Position numbers and translations under genes: made by a program
Notes under the pieces: generated by a model
Seen by the model: the letters and a program-made list of their open reading frames with translations, nothing else
What the model was told of the DNA's origin: nothing
Databases searched by the model: none
Shown: positions 10,701-21,640 of the stretch, piece after piece
Layout: the number at the start of each line of letters is the position of its first letter
How positions within the stretch are numbered: the stretch's first letter is position 1
Origin: Isoalcanivorax pacificus W11-5
Lineage (GTDB): Bacteria; Pseudomonadota; Gammaproteobacteria; Pseudomonadales; Alcanivoracaceae
Direction: 5' to 3'
DNA length: 64,000 nt
Assembly (NCBI RefSeq): GCF_000299335.2
Contig: NZ_CP004387.1
Span: 2,480,001-2,544,000, forward strand

Positions 10701-12202
10701 GTGACGGTGGCGGCGCCGACGATGGCGCTGGGCGGATTGTGGATCACCAGGTCCGGCGGCATCTGGTCTGCGCGCGTCACCTGTTTCTCGGCTATCGTGC
10801 TGTTGCCGGCAACGTCTGTCACCGTGACCTGAAGCATATTGTCACCCCATTGCACGGGCACTGCTGCAGTGAACTGGTTGCCATCGCGCGTCACGGGCGC
10901 TGTCTCTGACTGCCCGGCGCGCGTGACGACAATGGTGTCCACACCGCTACCGTGCTCGCCGTCGTCCACCTCGCCTTCCAGCGTGAACGGTGAACGCTGC
11001 ACGGTTTCCTGTTGCGGCCCCGACAGGGATACCAGCGGCGCGGTCACATCTTCGCGGATCACGTGCCAGCCGAGGGTGGTTTCATTGCCGGAATGATCCC
11101 GTGCCAGCACGCCGAAATGGTTATCACCGAACGCGACAGGCAGCGATGTGGAAAACGCTGTGCCGGATATTGCCACCTGCATGGTGTCGCCGGTGTCGCT
11201 GCGCGTGATCCACAGCCCGGCCACACCGGCAGACGGGCCACCTGTGTCCGTGACATGGCCGCTGAGTGTGGCCGTAGCGGCTTCCTGCCGCTGGCCATCA
11301 GGCTGATCGAGTGTGATGACCGGCGCTTCTTCGTCGGGCACTTCCAGGTCAGGGTCGAGGGTGTTATGACACAGATCGCCGTAATCGAGTTGGCCACGCT
11401 GACTATCGCTGATGGCAGTAACCCGCGCACCGAGTTGCAGGCTGACCGTGGACGCCGACAGGTCGCCGGTGACGCTGGCGCCCGTAGAAAGAGACACATC
11501 GCCCACGGCATAGACGGAGCCGGTTACGCCGGCGGAGGTCTGCAAAGAAAGGTTGTCGTACGCCACCACCAGTAGCTGCGTCGTCTCGCCGCCGGCATTC
11601 AAGTGCACCGACAGCGGCACGGAAAAGGTATTGCGCACATGCAGCCGCACCGTGCCCTCGCCCTGTACTTTGAGTTCCGCACCCAGCGCCAGGGACAGGT
11701 TTTCAACCCAGTAATCACCCGGCCCGAGGATCAGGGTGCCGTCCAGCCCGACGGAGAGGTTACGGATACGCCAGGGCTGTTCGGACGCCGGCAATCGCAG
11801 CGTGCCCCAGAGGCCGATATTCACGTCACGAAAATCGCGGGAGTTGCCCTGGTAAAACTCGTTGCCCAGCCAGCCCACATTCAGGCGGGCGCTGCCCTGA
11901 GCCGAGGGGAACGGTGGCAGGATGGCTTGCGCGGCAGCCGAGCCGGTGATCGCACAGGCGGTATTGCCACAGGACAGGGGCAGCAGTGACAGATCCAGCT
12001 TGCTGCGTGCCACCAGTGTATCGGCACCACCCGCCACATGGCCGCCCCAGAAAGACAGCCTCGCCTGCGGGTCGTGTGCTGCCACAGGTGTCGGAAACAG
12101 CGCCGTACATTCCTGCGTGGTGTCCGCACGAACCTCACTGGTCATTCCCGCGATCAACACGATGGCGGCCAGCAGTCCCCCGACTCTCGATCCCCTTGTC
12201 AT
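7760..12202 (-). CDS. Exported Ig-like repeat protein with beta-helix-like N-terminus
   Basis: 1,480 residues, with a signal peptide (hydrophobic core LLAAIVLIAGM, cleavage after VRA near residue 26). Residues about 120-280 contain regular short strands (GTLILG, LSLALGAELKV, GSVYAVGDVSLSTGASVTGDL) that resemble a bactofilin-like or right-handed beta-helix fold. Next come about eight Ig-like modules of roughly 80-100 residues, each starting with a PP/AP-x-hydrophobic motif. One calcium-binding TSP3 segment (DQDGDGIPD, DRDGDGYSNEEE) interrupts them at about 572-615. An SbsA-like Ig segment (SPASDAGV, FHFNRPVD) follows. A carboxypeptidase-regulatory-like domain (VSGNIADQFGNPVAG) lies at about 1,215-1,308, and the last 170 residues form an unassigned beta-rich domain. 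The start is 18 nt after the previous stop, with an AGGA site. Its stop overlaps the next start by 1 nt. It is likely periplasmic or surface-exposed and acts with its neighbours; no enzymatic motif is seen. Confidence 0.9.
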   Translation of the reverse strand: MTRGSRVGGLLAAIVLIAGMTSEVRADTTQECTALFPTPVAAHDPQARLSFWGGHVAGGADTLVARSKLDLSLLPLSCGNTACAITGSAAAQAILPPFPSAQGSARLNVGWLGNEFYQGNSRDFRDVNIGLWGTLRLPASEQPWRIRNLSVGLDGTLILGPGDYWVENLSLALGAELKVQGEGTVRLHVRNTFSVPLSVHLNAGGETTQLLVVAYDNLSLQTSAGVTGSVYAVGDVSLSTGASVTGDLSASTVSLQLGARVTAISDSQRGQLDYGDLCHNTLDPDLEVPDEEAPVITLDQPDGQRQEAATATLSGHVTDTGGPSAGVAGLWITRSDTGDTMQVAISGTAFSTSLPVAFGDNHFGVLARDHSGNETTLGWHVIREDVTAPLVSLSGPQQETVQRSPFTLEGEVDDGEHGSGVDTIVVTRAGQSETAPVTRDGNQFTAAVPVQWGDNMLQVTVTDVAGNSTIAEKQVTRADQMPPDLVIHNPPSAIVGAATVTVTGVAQDDTYGSGVARILVDNTSVPGTVISVTPGANGEFSASINLGAGLNQISITAEDQFDNRSVAAISVTRPDQDGDGIPDDIDPDRDGDGYSNEEEISRGTDPDDPADYPDDVAPVLTVNNPPEARVTRADIQVTGTAVDDRAMHSVTLLNHRFGTPLATTLQSGGHYSGLAPLEVGDNAITVTARDAAGNESSEVIQVLRVEPPRLVNVSPAQGAIVHDPVVTLSGEIHGVQTAEMLTLQVNGAQVMIGDGQGDAQTGFVYPFAVTDLPLAFGVNRFVLQLNSPDGHDSRTLDISRLPEDEDSVPPPTLTLLTPLDGAWQGTDTVQVRGRVEGGGGAVEITVNGAPASRVGGAASGTFSSSLTFTQGAGSLTVSVTATDQLGRAATQSVTVYRDTGAPVITLDNPLAPLPADNPVNETPYRLAGTVTDPRLAGMLIDGAPVILAATAAEGEYRFVADVPLSAGTRTVSLEAHDLAGNRVRQSYQFTLSPSALLTPILPVANTRFVVVDHATTSVVARLAGQAPGATAVALLDGEAFPLTLDGTLVQGNVQLPVEEGPHSLRIEINHPDAGLVAAANIPISIANPSQQPLTLVRSSPASDAGVIAPNQALTFHFNRPVDPAMLNVSVKETLHGLTYINQDASGTDFLRAQGYKLETVHRALEPVPGTVDILPGARAVTFVADRYYGYGATLDAEIIADGISLGRARFAVEPLPTQVSGNIADQFGNPVAGVTVSLGPLRTTTDAKGGYQLGFGEQSGHVAGGVTELVFNPAMQDPRFGTRRQPVTVRQGEHNQLGLRTLLLLNENTGFSGLRSGATTRLANDQLEIDLTQAVLHGPEGAGSVTVNPQFLPLERLGLETTGLVPLFGVYVLQPDSLRVEGQVGLSMAVPVYQGTREWMQDDSLVVVLGLNDNRSALAPVGVAEVVGERVILRRAFRGRWLDYLGIAPVTEQALPALQAWVAGEGGWATVQTALGAGGR
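10360..10490 (-). repeat. TSP3-type calcium-binding repeats inside the 1480-residue protein
   Basis: Two acidic DxDGDG loops (DQDGDGIPDD and DRDGDGYSNEEE) are followed by the RGTDPDDP tail typical of bacterial thrombospondin type 3 repeats. They sit between the third and fourth Ig-like modules. Such loops bind calcium and stiffen extracellular linkers. Confidence 0.75.
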
Positions 12203-12220
12203 TGAACCATCCTGTCCTGG

Positions 12221-13063
12221 TTATTCTTCCCGCAGATACTGGATATCCGCCTGTGCCGTGGCCTGGTCCATCACCTCGCGAATGCCCTGGCGCAATTGCA
12301 TCGGCGCCAGGCGCAGGCGAATGTCATCGCTGACGTCAGACAACGGACGTGGCGGCACCGTCTCCACGGCTACCAGCTTCAGCAGGCTGGCTTCGCCCGC
12401 TTCCAGTGATACGGCGCTGACCTCCCCCGGCTGCATGGCTTTCAGGCGCGCGCGCAGGGTCTCGCTGCCAAGCGACTCAGCGGCGGTGCCCTGGCGGAAG
12501 TTCACCGGCAGGCCCGCCGTGCGGCCGGCGTCCGTCAGCGCCTGCCAGTCGTTTTCCCCGACCGCCTGCCCCAGCCAGCGCACCGCTTTGTCACGCAGCG
12601 CGGTGTCCTGGCCCGTTGCGACGCTGAGTTGTTCATAGCGATAGCGCGTACCGCCCCCGAACAGCTCCGGGTGCCGCTGGTAATACTCGTTGACCCTGTG
12701 TTGTGGCACCGGCACAGGCACGACGTGCTCGGAGAGATAACGCTTGACCAACTGTTCTTCGCGCCACGCCGCCACCTGATGCGCGAGCGCCGTACGCTCC
12801 TGTTCGCTCATGCCCTGTTCTGCGAGCAACGCCATGGCACGCCCCGCCACAAGGCTTTCCAGTACCTTGCGATCAGTGGAGGCGTCCGCCAGCAGCATGC
12901 CCTGTTCGCCCAGTGTCCGCTCGCGGGCCAGCGCCAGCTCATAGTCGTACACCGGCACGCCATTGACGGTGACCAGCACCTGGTGTTCCGGGGCCGACTC
13001 ACTGCAGCCCACCACCAGCAGGACACCCGTAACGCATGCCAGGGCGCGGAGGATGCAGGACAT
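12221..13063 (-). CDS. SurA/EpsD-like periplasmic lipoprotein with degenerate parvulin domain
   Basis: 280 residues. The N-terminus MSCILRALACVTGVLLVVGC carries a lipobox (LVVG-C20), so this is probably an outer- or inner-membrane-anchored periplasmic lipoprotein. The helical region after it (VTVNGVPVYDYELALARE...) is the SurA/PpiC N-terminal chaperone type, followed by VNEYYQRHPELF, the usual lead-in to a parvulin domain. The domain itself (residues about 135-260) lacks the GGDLGW and PFG-H motifs seen in its neighbour, so isomerase activity is doubtful. A chaperone role is more likely, as in EpsD-like proteins. Its ATG shares one base with the TAA of the upstream isomerase gene (TAATG), and a strong AGGAGG site lies within that gene's last codons. 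Confidence 0.85.
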   Translation of the reverse strand: MSCILRALACVTGVLLVVGCSESAPEHQVLVTVNGVPVYDYELALARERTLGEQGMLLADASTDRKVLESLVAGRAMALLAEQGMSEQERTALAHQVAAWREEQLVKRYLSEHVVPVPVPQHRVNEYYQRHPELFGGGTRYRYEQLSVATGQDTALRDKAVRWLGQAVGENDWQALTDAGRTAGLPVNFRQGTAAESLGSETLRARLKAMQPGEVSAVSLEAGEASLLKLVAVETVPPRPLSDVSDDIRLRLAPMQLRQGIREVMDQATAQADIQYLREE

Positions 13064-13872
13064 TACTCGGCCTCCTGTCGCGTCACTTTGACGGACGACA
13101 TCAGGCGCTGGCTCTCTTCATCTTTTGCCTGTTGGCGCAGCTGGTAACGGATATCGCCTTCGACACTTTGCAGCGACTGGCTCGCCACCTGCGGCCCTTC
13201 GATCAGGCGAATCACATGAAAACCAAACGGCGTGGTCACGATGCCGGAGGTTTCGCCCGGCGACAGCGCGAACGCTGCGTCGGAAAAGGCCGGGGCTACC
13301 GCGCCTTCTTTCATCCAACCCAGGTCGCCGCCCTTGCCCGCCGACAAGGTATCTTCCGAGTAGCGCTCTGCGACGTCGGCGAAGTCTTCGCCCCGGTTAA
13401 TCAGGCTGAGGGCTTCGGTGATGGTAGTCAGCCGGGCTTCACGTTCCTGTTGCGACATTTCCGGCCGGGTGCGCACTAAAATGTGCGCCAGGTGCGCCTT
13501 GCGGGCGCGATATTTGTCCGCATTGGCGGCGTAGTAGTTGGCGACTGCGGCATCGTCCACGTTATCGCGCAGGTATGCGTCGAAGTATCGGCTGATGACC
13601 AGCTGCTTGCGGTATTCGTTGACTTCGACCTCGATCGCCGCCTGGTCGAGCAGATCGGCCTTGAGCGCGGCGGCGGCCAGTGCCTCGCGGTGCAGGTAAT
13701 CGTCCAGGGCGCGACGGCGCTGCTCGGCGTTCTCGGGGGAGATGCGTTTGGATTGCAGATAGGCATTGAATTCCTGTTCGGAAATATCCCGGCCATCCAC
13801 GGTGGCAATGCCGTCCGAGCAGCCCGCCGTCAGGAATACACAGGCGATCAATACCGGTTTCAGGTAACGCAT
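13063..13872 (-). CDS. Parvulin-type (PpiC) peptidyl-prolyl cis-trans isomerase lipoprotein
   Basis: 269 residues. A lipobox (LTAG-C18) marks it as a lipoprotein. A SurA-like N-terminal helical domain (VDGRDISEQEFNAYL; residues about 23-115) precedes an intact parvulin domain (about 125-235). That domain has KAHLAHILVRT, FADVAERYSED, GGDLGWM, APAFSDAAF and TPFGFHVIRLIE. These enzymes catalyse proline isomerisation and assist folding of exported beta-rich proteins in the periplasm. The start lies 19 nt after the giant gene with a GGAG site 8 nt from ATG. Its placement between the giant gene and the other exported proteins suggests a dedicated folding factor for them. Confidence 0.93.
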   Translation of the reverse strand: MRYLKPVLIACVFLTAGCSDGIATVDGRDISEQEFNAYLQSKRISPENAEQRRRALDDYLHREALAAAALKADLLDQAAIEVEVNEYRKQLVISRYFDAYLRDNVDDAAVANYYAANADKYRARKAHLAHILVRTRPEMSQQEREARLTTITEALSLINRGEDFADVAERYSEDTLSAGKGGDLGWMKEGAVAPAFSDAAFALSPGETSGIVTTPFGFHVIRLIEGPQVASQSLQSVEGDIRYQLRQQAKDEESQRLMSSVKVTRQEAE

Positions 13873-13891
13873 TTATCAGACTCCACATCAA

Positions 13892-16800
13892 TCAAGTAGG
13901 GGGCGGTGCATCGATCAAATGAACACGACGCAATATCGGCGGCTGCCAGGCAGGCAGGCCTGGGATACTGTGCTGCGGCAACACTTCGATCTCGAAGCTC
14001 TCGACATGGAAATCGCCCCGCGTATCCAGCAACATGATTTGCAAAGGATAAAGACCCGGTGTGATATCCGGCGGCAATGCCACCGGCATATCAAAGGAAA
14101 GCTCGTCCACGCCATATCGCGATCGTACATAGGGTGTGCCGCTGCCATTATCGAGTAGCGGCGGATCACCCAGCCATTGTTCGGCAATCACTGTGGTCTG
14201 CCCCATCACATCGAGGCCCAGTGCCAGCATGACAATGTCCCTTCGTTCATCACGCAGCGTGAAGGCAACCCGTGACACCGCGTTGGCATGCAGCGTAACC
14301 GGCTCATCCAGGAGGACTATTTCCGGCTCGGGATAGCTCTCGCGCAACGAGACATCAACATCCATCGCCGTACCGCATCGTGTGCGGATACTCAAGGGCA
14401 ACACGTCGTCCACCAGCTGCATCTGCAGGATATCCTGCGCGTTGGCAGGAAAGTCATACCGATAAACATAGAAGTACACACCGTCCGGGGAACGCAGGGA
14501 GTACTCATCCCCCACGTTGCGCAGCGACAGATTCACGGCATCGCTGGCTTCGACTCGAATGCCGAAGATGCCATCATCCAGATAGTGCTCTCTGCGTACG
14601 GCACTGTCCCACCACTCAAGCAACGACACACCGTCGTAAACACTGTACTGACCGTAGTAATCACGAACCACTTTTCTTGGCTCGGTCATAACGGTGTTCA
14701 CCATTCTACCAACGGCGTCAAGTGGAGACGGAAGGTCCACATAACCTGGCAAGGAGGAATAGGCACCATCACCCAGCCACACAGCTGAAACCTCTCCCAC
14801 CTGGCACGTGGCAGCAGTGGCAATCTGTACGGCAGGCAAGGTCACCCGTTCCACATCTTCGCCCATCATTGTCAGCAAAGCAGATTGCCAGGCATGGCCA
14901 TCGTGCTCATCCAGCAAACGCCATGCCTTCGGGCCATTCAGAGGATACTCGCGGAACAGTACAGAACCATCGGGCTGCTCCAGACGGTCTTCCCGCCGCG
15001 AAGATATGATGCCCGCGTCCTCGGCAGAGGCGGCCGTCTCATAGACGATAAAGGGTGCATAGCCAGGCACGGCTGGCGTTACAGAGATGTATGCGCCATT
15101 ACGACACACGGAGCTCGAGTAACAGCTATAGGTGCCATCTACCGCCTGCTCGTCAGTCATGGCCGGCGTACCATTATCGTGGGCCACACTCATCACCAGG
15201 TAATAAAGCCCCGGCGTATCCGGCGCCACTACCTGGTAACGACGTTTATCCCCAACCACACCCATATATTCAACGGCACCCGCCACGATATCCGACACAT
15301 CGAAGCCAGACCTGACGTCATCCCCTCTCAGCAGACGAGCCACAATACCGTAAGGAGCGTTCAGTTCAATATTGATCAGCGCGTCACCTGGCGGCACGGA
15401 CCCATCAAACCAGAAACGGCGGTGGTGCGCGGCGTAAACAGAAGCGCTGACAGTAGTCCTGTAGCGCATGAACTGGTTATTGACCCAGCGTAGCGGCTCC
15501 AGCATGGTCTCGGCCAGGAAGCCCAGTCCGCTTTGCAGCGTGGCACTGCCAGGGAGGCCCGGCGCGGCAACAGCAGGCATCTCCAGTATATAGCCGGAGT
15601 CTACCGGGGAGGCTGCACTGAACACCGGATCATGCACTACCGCAGGCGATGCAGGTGGGTCCAATTGCACCACAACGTCGGTGCTGAAATATCCGTATTG
15701 CTCGCTGAACAACCCGGCATAGAGTGGCAGCGGGTCTGAAGGCGTTATATTGATATCCAGACGCATTTGTCTGGTGGCTTCACTGTAACCTGCCCAGCCT
15801 ATATTGCTTGACCCGCAACCGCTGCAGGACGGGGCATACAACATGCTGGAGTAATCATCCACACCTTCAGCCAGATACACGGCGTCAACGTCGTAGGGCG
15901 CATCAATGTTCAGCATCGCATTTGCGAACCACTGACCATCCCCTCCCTGGTAGACCTGAGCCACTGGAACCCTCGCCTGATTGAGAGCGGGTATCGGGCC
16001 CGAGAGACGGTTGACGGTCAGCGGCACAGTAACAGGCTCTCCGTCAGGCAAGGAAACGGTTACCTCGGCCAAGCCAGGCCGTAACGCGTAAAGACCTGTT
16101 CCGTACCCGAACTTGTCATCCAGCCACTGCGACATCAGGCAGGCAAACTCGTCAGAACCACAATAACGCTCCGCATCACCGGAAACCACTGCAATGCCGG
16201 TTTCCGATACGGATATCTGATGAGGTTCGATAATCCGGTACAGAGGCAATACCACATCGCGCCCCATAAGATTCAACCTGACATCCGGCAGCTTCACCCG
16301 CACACCATCAACCCCGAGCGTATGTTCAATTGCTTGCGGAGAACTCGCCCACTGAATATCACTCGCGATACCAGCAATGTGCGACGCACCGGGATAATCC
16401 GAGGCCGAGACCGGGTCGCTTCCCAGCAGGACTTCGACCAGGTCATTGATGCCGTCGCCATCGGTATCGTTACGCAGAGGATCAGTACCCAAAAGCCGCT
16501 CTTTGGCGTCCGGCAGGCCATCTCCGTCGCTGTCCGTGGCGTCACCCAGATCCACAACGTCGGTGCTCACCAGCGTGGCATGGCCTGCACTATCAATCAG
16601 GATGGCATGTATTCGAGTGATGCCTGCCGGCCTGTTCAGATCAAGTGGACGCTCAGAGTAAAAAACCGGCACATCCATCTTGCCGCCCACCCGGTCATGA
16701 CCAACCGCCGGCAAACGTGCAACCACTTCTCCACGATGCTCGTAACGCTCGGCAAACGTCTGATAACCCAGCATGACCAGATGACGGTCGTCACATGAAT

Positions 16801-19800
16801 CGCCATCGTCAATACAGATGGCCGCCCGCTCACCAAGCAGTATCAGGCGGTCAAGGTCACCGTCTTCGTCAACGGCCGTCACAGACACCGCCGTGAGCAT
16901 ATCAGGTGCCAGATAATCGGGGTAATCATTGATCTGTAGTATGGGGGCACTGGATGGCCTGTCGAGCAACACCTGCGTATGCGAGGGGCAGCCCGGCTCA
17001 GAGAGTATCGCTTCAAGGTAGGATGAACCAGGTTCAACGGTACCGATGTCCACTGCGATCAACCCTGGCGCAACCGCAAAGGAATCCGCCGCCGGGCCAT
17101 CACCAAAGTCCAGGGCAATGTCCATCAGGGAAGACGATGCCCTGAGCAGCATATACTGGCCGGGAATATAGTCCTGTGCGGGCTCCCACTCCAGTAGTCC
17201 GCTCGTGTCATACAGCGGGATCGAATCAAGCAGGTCGATCACGGGCTGGTTAGCCGGCATCAGCGGGATTGAAGACCAACCATGACTCCCGGATAGCCCC
17301 GTCAATGTGCCAGAGACGATTTCAACAGTCCCCTCGCCGCAAAACGCTGGCGCCGGAGAAACGCTCAGAACACCAAGCGGTACTTCTGTGATCAGCGGTT
17401 CAAGCCCATGAGCCCGATACTCCATCACCCTGACGGACAGGAATCCCTCGTTCATATCCTCCGTCACTACAAGCGGCATCTCGCGACGCACATGGAATGC
17501 CTCCAGCGTGTTGTGAGCTGACGCAAGGGTAATGCCTGCCGCCCCTCGCGGTGCCATCATCAGAGGATGATATGCAAGCTGGAACTCCAGCACCGCACCA
17601 TACTCAGGCAACGCGTATTCGCCAGGTGGTGGTGTCGGGAAACTACCGTCGTCAAAAAAGTACCCGTCCCCGGAGGCGCCCTGTTCATACCAATCGTTGT
17701 TTTCAGGGCTCACCGCCATGGCGAGCAGGTAATCACCTTCCGGGATAGCCACATCAAGCGCGAAGGCATCCGTCTCTTCAAGCGTAACCTCGGTACCAGG
17801 CACTAGCTCACCCGTCGTGGCGTCAACAATAGCCAGGGCTACCTCTACATGATCAAGATAACGAACATTCCGGAACACCGGGCTCGCCCCTTGCGGTCCG
17901 ACGGTGAAACCAAAATACTGAATCTGTCCCATGGGTGATTCAGGGACCGATACCGAGTGATAGCGGGTCCGCAACCGTGCGGTATCACCTATCAAAGGTA
18001 ACGCGTGATGGACACCCACTGGCTGACCATCCAGAAGGTAAGTGATTTCCGTTGAGTTATGTGCCCCGGTGGGCACTATTGTTACCGGCATCAACACCTG
18101 CCCAGGCACCAGTTCCTCCTGCACGGCATCAGTCGCGGCCACGGCGATCCCCTCGAGGTCCTGCACAGCCAGCTGTGTAGTCACCACCCGGTTTTCGTAG
18201 CCGCCATTCGTGGTGTCCAGTTCAATGGCCAGACGCAGCTCGCCTTCCAGATCAGGCGGCACACCGTGATCAAACGTCAGCAGCAGGCCTTCGTACGGCG
18301 AGAGAGTGTGCAGCGTAATGCCGTCTGCACAGATCTCGCAGGCACCGCCCCATCGGTTCACCACAGTAACCGGCACGTTATCCAGGGTGGCACTGACGAC
18401 GTGGAAATCACCGCCCATGTCTTTCAGCAACACTCTGGCCTGGCCATATTCCGCACCGCGATACAGTGGTTCCCTGCCCAGCACTACGGCTTCGGCGACA
18501 TGCAGCTCCCCCGTTGCACTGAGTGCAGGGATCGATGCCAGGGATACTTCGATGGTGGCCTGCCCGGCAGACCGTAGTCGCAAGGCTCCGCCTTCCACTT
18601 CGGCCACCGTCGGATTGGTGCTGCTATAGAGCAGCAATCCGGGAATGGCGCCCGCGTTAAAGGAAACTGATACGCCTTCATGCTCGAACACGGCGGTGAC
18701 ATCGGGCCGATAGGGAGCATCGGACAGGAAAACGCTCATTTCCGCAGGCATAAGCAGGCGCGATACAAACTGCGATGCCACTTGCACACTGCCCGGGTCC
18801 AGCGGATCACTGCCGGACACCCATTCGACAAAATCGGGAACACCATCCCCATCCGTGTCCGGATTCAGCGGATCGGTACCATGCTCGACATATTCTTCCC
18901 GATCCGACAGGCCATCACCGTCCGTATCTGCCGTATCAGGGTCAGTGCCGATATCCAGTTCGATGATATCCAGCAGGCCGTCGCCATCCCGATCACCATG
19001 GTAATGACGTTTCTCTGGTGGCAGCGCGTACTCAATATAATTTCCATCGCCGTCTCCCGCGAATACAACCAGCTCATCACTGGGCAGCAGAGGCATTTCA
19101 GTCAGCATGAAGGGCAAGCGCAGCGTGGTATCGACTGGTGCGTTCCGGTTCCAGGCATAGCCTCCCATTGGCAACCCTCGGGAGAGCAGATCCAGGCTCG
19201 CCAACTCTTCTTCCTCGGTAACCCACTGTCCCGGACAGGATGCCGGTGTTGAACCAGCTCCCATCGTATAGACATACGGCTGGCACACCTGAGTCAGGCG
19301 TTTCACGCCGATCCACTCCAGATCGCCGTCCGTGTCTTTCACCGACACGTCGACATAACCACCCTGCATTGGCATACCGGAGCCGGTATAGCTGGCATCG
19401 AGAATCTCTGGCGCCGCCAGATGCAGCGTGTGCGGCAATGTCAGCGGTACCAGATCCTCTTCACCAGAGCAGGCATTCTCGACCAGCAAATGGATCGTAT
19501 CCGTGCTGCCATACTGGGCCACCAGTTCCCGGTACATACCGCTGTACAAATAGATATCCAGCAGACCATTACCATGCTCGACGATATCCGGCTGGTTCGG
19601 CAGCAAATTGCCAAGCTCGTCCGCCAGACCGATGAAGTTCGCGCCAACCTGACTCAGTTCCAGCCCCCAGACAGCGTAGGCATGAGCAGTGTCCAATGGA
19701 CCCGAGAAAGCGATGACCGGCATTGCATGATAGCGGACCAGGGGCATCTGCATGGCATCACCTGTACGGCGTACCGTCACCGCCGGGCAGCTTGCCGGTT

Positions 19801-21640
19801 CGGTTACCGCCGACACGGACAGCGTGCCAAGCAGTTGCTGTGAAACACGGATCGGCGTGTCGGCGCCTGTATATTCCTCCAGCACCACACTGAGCGTGCG
19901 TCCGTCCATCCAGGTTTCCATGACCAGCGGCGACAGGTTCATTTCATGGAAATGCGCCTGCGTATCCTGGTTGCGCGTGAACGAGATATAGGGTTGCGTG
20001 TGGACGGGCACCGCTGCGCTGCTGTCATAAAGCAGGCGGAACGAAGCCAGCGGCGGACGGAAACTACCCTCTTCCGTGGTATAGGCCATCGGCTCACGAT
20101 CAGGAATGCCATGGCCGGCGATAAGCACCAGATAATAGTCACCGGCTGGCAGCGTCTCTGCAAACAGCCCATTGGCCAGATCCCACGGGTACGACACTTG
20201 CGTCGCTACCGAGACAATCATCGCCATGTAGTCCAACTGCGCGGCGTGGTCCCAATCAACCAGCTCAAAGTACGGGCTCGCCTCCTGTGGCAGATTGAAC
20301 CGGTACAGATGCACTGCTTCCATGCCGGGCAAGCCGACCTCACTGGCCCGCATGCGGATACGCTGTCCCGATACCGGCAAGGCATCCGGACGCGACACAT
20401 CCAGACCGTCGACATAGACAGGTTCCGGCTGGTTGACGGGCTCACCGTCAATCAGATAAGTCACGCGTGAACTGTTAAAAGGTGACGAGCGCAGCGTAAA
20501 GGTCGGCCGGAATATTTCACCTTCAAAGTACGTGAGCGATACCGACCCGTTTTCGAGCGTAGCAGCTTCATCATCATGGACAGGCAAAGGAATCATGAAG
20601 CTCGCAATGAGTTCACTCTCTCCCGCCTCAGCCAGACAGAAACCAGCCTGGTCTGCGTCGCCGAACATGCCACCTTGAGCCAACACCTGATGGGTCAGAA
20701 GATCCAGCAGTTCGTACCCGCCATCTCCCTCACCACAGCACATACCATCGCCGAAGTCATCCTCGATGAGGAAGTCATAGCATCCTGCAGGCAGGCTCTC
20801 GATATAAACGACCTGATCGTTTGCCTGGCCCGAAGAATAGTTCCCGCCAGAGCGAAGCACCTCTGATGCCTGATTCTGAATCCTCCAGGAAGTCTCTTCG
20901 GGATAATCATCAAACCTCAGGGTCAATTGAAGATTCGCGCCACCACTCGTGAACCGCACTTCAATCTGCTCCGGCAGATCAGCGGGCACTCCCCATGGCA
21001 TTACCAGCGCCAGTTCCCCGGAACTACGCCATTGAGCATACACACCAGGAGCGCATTCAGTGCAGGAGTACAACTCGTGAAGGCCCTGCGCAACACGTTG
21101 GTTACCCAGATACAGATCCATCGCTGCATACGAGGGAATTTGACTGAAATCTCCCACCGCCAGCAACACCGTCCGGCCGTATTCCGCACCGCGATACAGA
21201 CGATCCACCGGAGAATTCGATGCCACAATCAGCGGCATTTCCTCTTCCGACGGTGTCACCGTCAGTGTCGTGGACGCCATGACCCCTGGATAGTCCGTCA
21301 GCGATGCCGTCACCAGCGTCTCGCCATCACGCAACAGTTCCAGCAGGCCCTGCTGGCTTCTGGCAATGCTGCTGTCCGCACTGATAAGCGTGACGAGACT
21401 GTCCAGCGCCGCACCGGTCACCGTCAGTTGATGGCCGCCATGATCAATGCGGGCAACCAGCGGCAACCGATAGGTGCCTGCGCTCAGCGACACGCTCAGG
21501 GACTGCGGCAGCGACAGCGAGGCCACGCGCGCGCCATCAAGCTGGTAGCTGTCCGGATCGGTCGGGTCGCTGCCTTCCAGCAGTTCCAGGTAATCCGGTA
21601 CGCCATCGCCGTCGGCATCACGTTCCGGCGGCACGTTCAC
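13892..21640 (-). repeat. Three large C-terminal composite units of the giant protein
   Basis: Three units of about 830-880 residues start near 21,640, 19,010 and 16,530. Each opens with TSP3 loops, then has a Big_2-like Ig domain, then a domain beginning LYRGAEYG or VYQGGDG with a paired-cysteine motif (SCTECAPG, ACEICADG, SCSGCGSS), then a long beta-rich part. They are clearly related in order but strongly diverged in sequence. Lines I counted here are 50-58% GC (the last line before the stop, 13,921-13,980, is 65%), against 62-75% in most lines counted earlier in the gene. Confidence 0.7.
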
